Shown here piece after piece: positions 6,071-8,210 of a stretch of DNA of 8,210 nucleotides. The stretch's first letter is position 1. Each line of letters begins with the position of its first letter. Below the pieces are notes generated by a model. It was not told the DNA's origin and searched no databases. It saw only the letters and a program-made list of their open reading frames with translations. Origin of the DNA: an uncultured Peptococcaceae bacterium (GTDB lineage Bacteria > Bacillota > Peptococcia > Peptococcales > Peptococcaceae); assembly GCA_958451915.1 (NCBI GenBank), contig CAUDRX010000098.1, forward strand, positions 1-8,210, given 5' to 3'. The position numbers were made by a program, and so were the translations under genes.

Positions 6071-7504
6071 ATGTTGGTTTTTGAAAGATCGAGAGCAGGC
6101 CGCGGCATGGACATCCTTCCTGCCTGCGATGTGCCTGTGATCAGTGTCGACGAAAAAGATGCCCGAGAAAGCAGCCTGCATCTGCCAGCGATCAGCGAGG
6201 TCGACCTCGGCCGCCATTACACCGAGCTGGCCAAGAAGTGCCATGGTGTCAACGACGGGTTCTACCCACTCGGCAGCTGCACGATGAAATACAATCCCCG
6301 CCTGAATGAAGAGATGGCCAACCTGCCGGGGTTTGCTGCCATCCATCCATTGCAGCCGGCGCATACTGTGCAGGGCGCACTGGAAGTGATCCAGACCCTG
6401 GAAAAGGATCTCTGCGAGATCACCGGCATGGACCATCTGACCTTACAGCCTGCAGCAGGGGCCCATGGTGAGTTCACCGGGCTGCTCCTGATCAAGGCTT
6501 ATCACACCGCACGCGGCGACCACAAGCGCACAAAGGTCATCGTGCCTGACAGCGCCCATGGGACCAATCCTGCGAGCGCCTCTATGTGCGGCTATGAGAT
6601 CATCAATGTTGAATCCGGTCCGGACGGCTGTGTGGACCTCGACAAGCTCAAAGAAGTCTGCACCGACGAAGTGGCAGGCCTTATGCTGACCAATCCAAAC
6701 ACCGTGGGGCTCTTTGACCCGAACATCAAAGCCATCACCGACATGGTACATGACTGCGGCGGTCTCTGCTACTATGACGGGGCCAACCTCAATGCGGTCA
6801 TGGGCTGGGCGCGTCCTGGCGACATGGGCTTTGACGTGGTCCATCTGAACCTGCACAAGACCTTCTCTACCCCACACGGCGGCGGCGGTCCTGGTTCCGG
6901 TCCGGTCGGCTGCAAGGCCATCCTTGCAGATTTTCTGCCAGGTCTCCTCGTGGAAGGGGAAGAAGGCAGCCGTCACTTTGTCAAACCGGCGCAGTCCATT
7001 GGCGACATGAAGAGCTTCTATGGCAACTTCCTCGTCTATGTGCGCGCCCTCACCTATATCACCACACTGGGCCGTGAAGGCATTCCGGAAGCCAGCGCCA
7101 ATGCTGTGCTCAATGCCAACTACATGCGTGTCGGCCTGCATGACCTGTATGACATGGCTTATGACACGACCTGCATGCATGAGTTTGTCATGGACCTTTC
7201 CCGCATGAAGAAGGAGACGGGCTGCATCGCCACCGACATCGCCAAAGGCCTGCTGGATAACCACATCCATCCGCCAACGATGTACTTCCCGCTCATCGTG
7301 CATGAAGCCCTCATGGTCGAACCGACCGAGACAGAGTCCCGTGAGACCCTCGATCAGGCCATCGGCGTCTTCCGTGACCTCTATCAGATGGCTTACGAAC
7401 AGCCGGATGCCCTGCATGCTGCGCCAGTGACGACGCCGGTCGGCCGCCTCGATGAAGTCGAAGCCGCGCGCCATCCGGTCGTCCGCTACGATTTTGGCGA
7501 ATGA
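6071..7504 (+). CDS. gcvPB: Glycine decarboxylase (P protein) subunit 2, PLP-binding, 477 aa
   Basis: Catalytic C-terminal half of the P protein; it releases CO2 from glycine and transfers the aminomethyl group to lipoyl-GcvH. The PLP lysine is residue 263 in HLNLHKTFSTPHGGGGPG, with the family's glycine-rich loop directly after. Other landmarks are LGSCTMKYNPRLNEEMA (67-83), LQPAAGAHGEFTG (125-137), SAHGTNPASA (161-170) and YYDGANLNAVMG (234-245). The N-terminus MLVFERSRAGR is characteristic, and the length is normal. The ATG at 6071 comes one base after the gcvPA stop, with AAGGAGGTG at 6055-6063 inside the end of gcvPA, so the two subunits are probably made in step by translational coupling. 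Confidence 0.98.
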   Translation: MLVFERSRAGRGMDILPACDVPVISVDEKDARESSLHLPAISEVDLGRHYTELAKKCHGVNDGFYPLGSCTMKYNPRLNEEMANLPGFAAIHPLQPAHTVQGALEVIQTLEKDLCEITGMDHLTLQPAAGAHGEFTGLLLIKAYHTARGDHKRTKVIVPDSAHGTNPASASMCGYEIINVESGPDGCVDLDKLKEVCTDEVAGLMLTNPNTVGLFDPNIKAITDMVHDCGGLCYYDGANLNAVMGWARPGDMGFDVVHLNLHKTFSTPHGGGGPGSGPVGCKAILADFLPGLLVEGEEGSRHFVKPAQSIGDMKSFYGNFLVYVRALTYITTLGREGIPEASANAVLNANYMRVGLHDLYDMAYDTTCMHEFVMDLSRMKKETGCIATDIAKGLLDNHIHPPTMYFPLIVHEALMVEPTETESRETLDQAIGVFRDLYQMAYEQPDALHAAPVTTPVGRLDEVEAARHPVVRYDFGE

Positions 7505-8210
7505 TGCAGCGGTTTGTGATAGAAAGTCCTTTCACCGATCCCTACAGGAACCTTGCCCTTGAAGAATGGCTGCTGGCGCACACGGGGCCTGAGGATGTGA
7601 TCCTCTACCTTTGGCAGAACCAGCGCACCGTCGTCATCGGCAAGAACCAGAACGCCTGGAAAGAATGTCATATCACCGCACTGGAAGCAGACGGCGGGCG
7701 CCTTGCCCGCCGTCTTTCTGGCGGCGGTGCTGTGTACCATGATCTCGGCAATCTCAACTTCACCTTCCTCGCACAGAAACCCCACTACGATGTGTCCAGA
7801 CAGATGGACGTCATCCTTACAGCCCTCGGGCTGCTTGGCATCGCGGCGGAGAAGTCCGGCCGCAACGACATCCTCGTGGATGGGCGCAAGGTCAGCGGCA
7901 ATGCTTTCTATGAGCATGCCGGCCGCTGCTATCACCATGGCACGCTGCTGATGCAGACCGACGGGGCGCAGATGGCGCGTTATCTCAACGTTTCTCCGGA
8001 TAAGCTCAAAAGCAAGGGCGTGGCTTCGGTGCGGGCGCGTGTGACCAATCTCGTGGATGTCTGTCCGAAGCTCGATGCCCGTATGCTCAAACGGGCGCTG
8101 TGCGAAGCCTTCGATCGTATCTATGGCGGTCGGGCGTGCACACGCAGCGTGGCAGATGTTGACCAGGCAGAATGGCAGGCGCTGGAAGCGCGCTACCGCT
8201 CCTGGGAATG
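7501..8210 (+). CDS. lplA: Lipoate-protein ligase A, 3'-truncated by the window edge
   Basis: Activates free lipoate with ATP and attaches it to the lipoyl lysine of carrier proteins such as GcvH. The frame runs to the last base, giving 236 codons plus 2 nt. Family motifs are NLALEEWLL (17-25), RRLSGGGAVYHDLGNLNF (70-87), NDILVDGRKVSGNAF (122-136; K130 should be the catalytic lysine of the GRKVSGNA motif) and HHGTLL (145-150). The end, ARYRSWE, sits where LplA proteins carry a Trp-rich segment, so the catalytic domain is nearly complete and the C-terminal accessory domain, if any, lies outside. Two in-frame starts exist: ATG 7501 overlaps the gcvPB stop by 4 bases (ATGA), and ATG 7504 by one. 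No clear ribosome binding site is seen, so coupling to gcvPB is likely. Confidence 0.95.
   Translation, partial: MMQRFVIESPFTDPYRNLALEEWLLAHTGPEDVILYLWQNQRTVVIGKNQNAWKECHITALEADGGRLARRLSGGGAVYHDLGNLNFTFLAQKPHYDVSRQMDVILTALGLLGIAAEKSGRNDILVDGRKVSGNAFYEHAGRCYHHGTLLMQTDGAQMARYLNVSPDKLKSKGVASVRARVTNLVDVCPKLDARMLKRALCEAFDRIYGGRACTRSVADVDQAEWQALEARYRSWE

Noticed and set aside
3022..6114. 1030-codon antisense ORF as a real gene
   Set aside because: It is codon-aligned opposite three well-supported genes, has no recognisable domain or start signal, and is explained by the rarity of TTA, CTA and TCA codons.

Overview
The window reads as one stretch of bacterial chromosome with every supported gene on the + strand: a pair of CBS-domain proteins, a sodium:alanine/glycine symporter, and a glycine-cleavage operon with a lipoate ligase at its end. 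The organism looks like an anaerobic, Firmicutes-type bacterium (Negativicutes or Clostridia fit best; Synergistota cannot be excluded). The reasons are strong AGGAGG-type ribosome binding sites, a glycine decarboxylase split into gcvPA and gcvPB, an AGCS symporter next to glycine catabolism, tight gene packing, and moderately GC-rich genes with AT-rich gaps. Ile is mostly ATC, and TTA, CTA and TCA codons are nearly absent from the genes. The taxon is inference only.

Layout. 1-324 is the 3' end of a CBS-domain protein. After a 14-bp hairpin comes a second, paralogous CBS-domain protein (422-916), closed by a clean intrinsic terminator (931-962). Positions 963-1505 carry no convincing gene. 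They hold two small inverted repeats, a probable promoter near 1278-1309 and a roughly 190-nt leader that can fold into a nested structure (1340-1458). The AGCS symporter (1506-3014) follows, ending in a weak hairpin and then a strong terminator (3063-3118). gcvT (3169-4251), gcvH (4336-4713), gcvPA (4753-6069), gcvPB (6071-7504) and lplA (from 7501, cut by the window end) run head to tail. The last three are packed so tightly that translational coupling is likely.

Function. The symporter probably imports glycine and/or alanine with Na+. GcvPA/GcvPB decarboxylate glycine onto the lipoyl arm of GcvH, and GcvT releases ammonia and makes 5,10-methylene-tetrahydrofolate. LplA attaches lipoate to GcvH. 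The fourth glycine-cleavage component, the L protein (dihydrolipoyl dehydrogenase), is not in the window.

The genes are ordinary members of known families and I do not see a new protein system. The least explained parts are non-coding: the folded leader of the symporter with a possible alternative pairing, the missing obvious promoter before gcvT (which starts 50 nt after a strong terminator), and a terminator-like hairpin built around the gcvT stop codon. A 1030-codon antisense ORF across gcvT-gcvH-gcvPA is most simply a by-product of codon bias.
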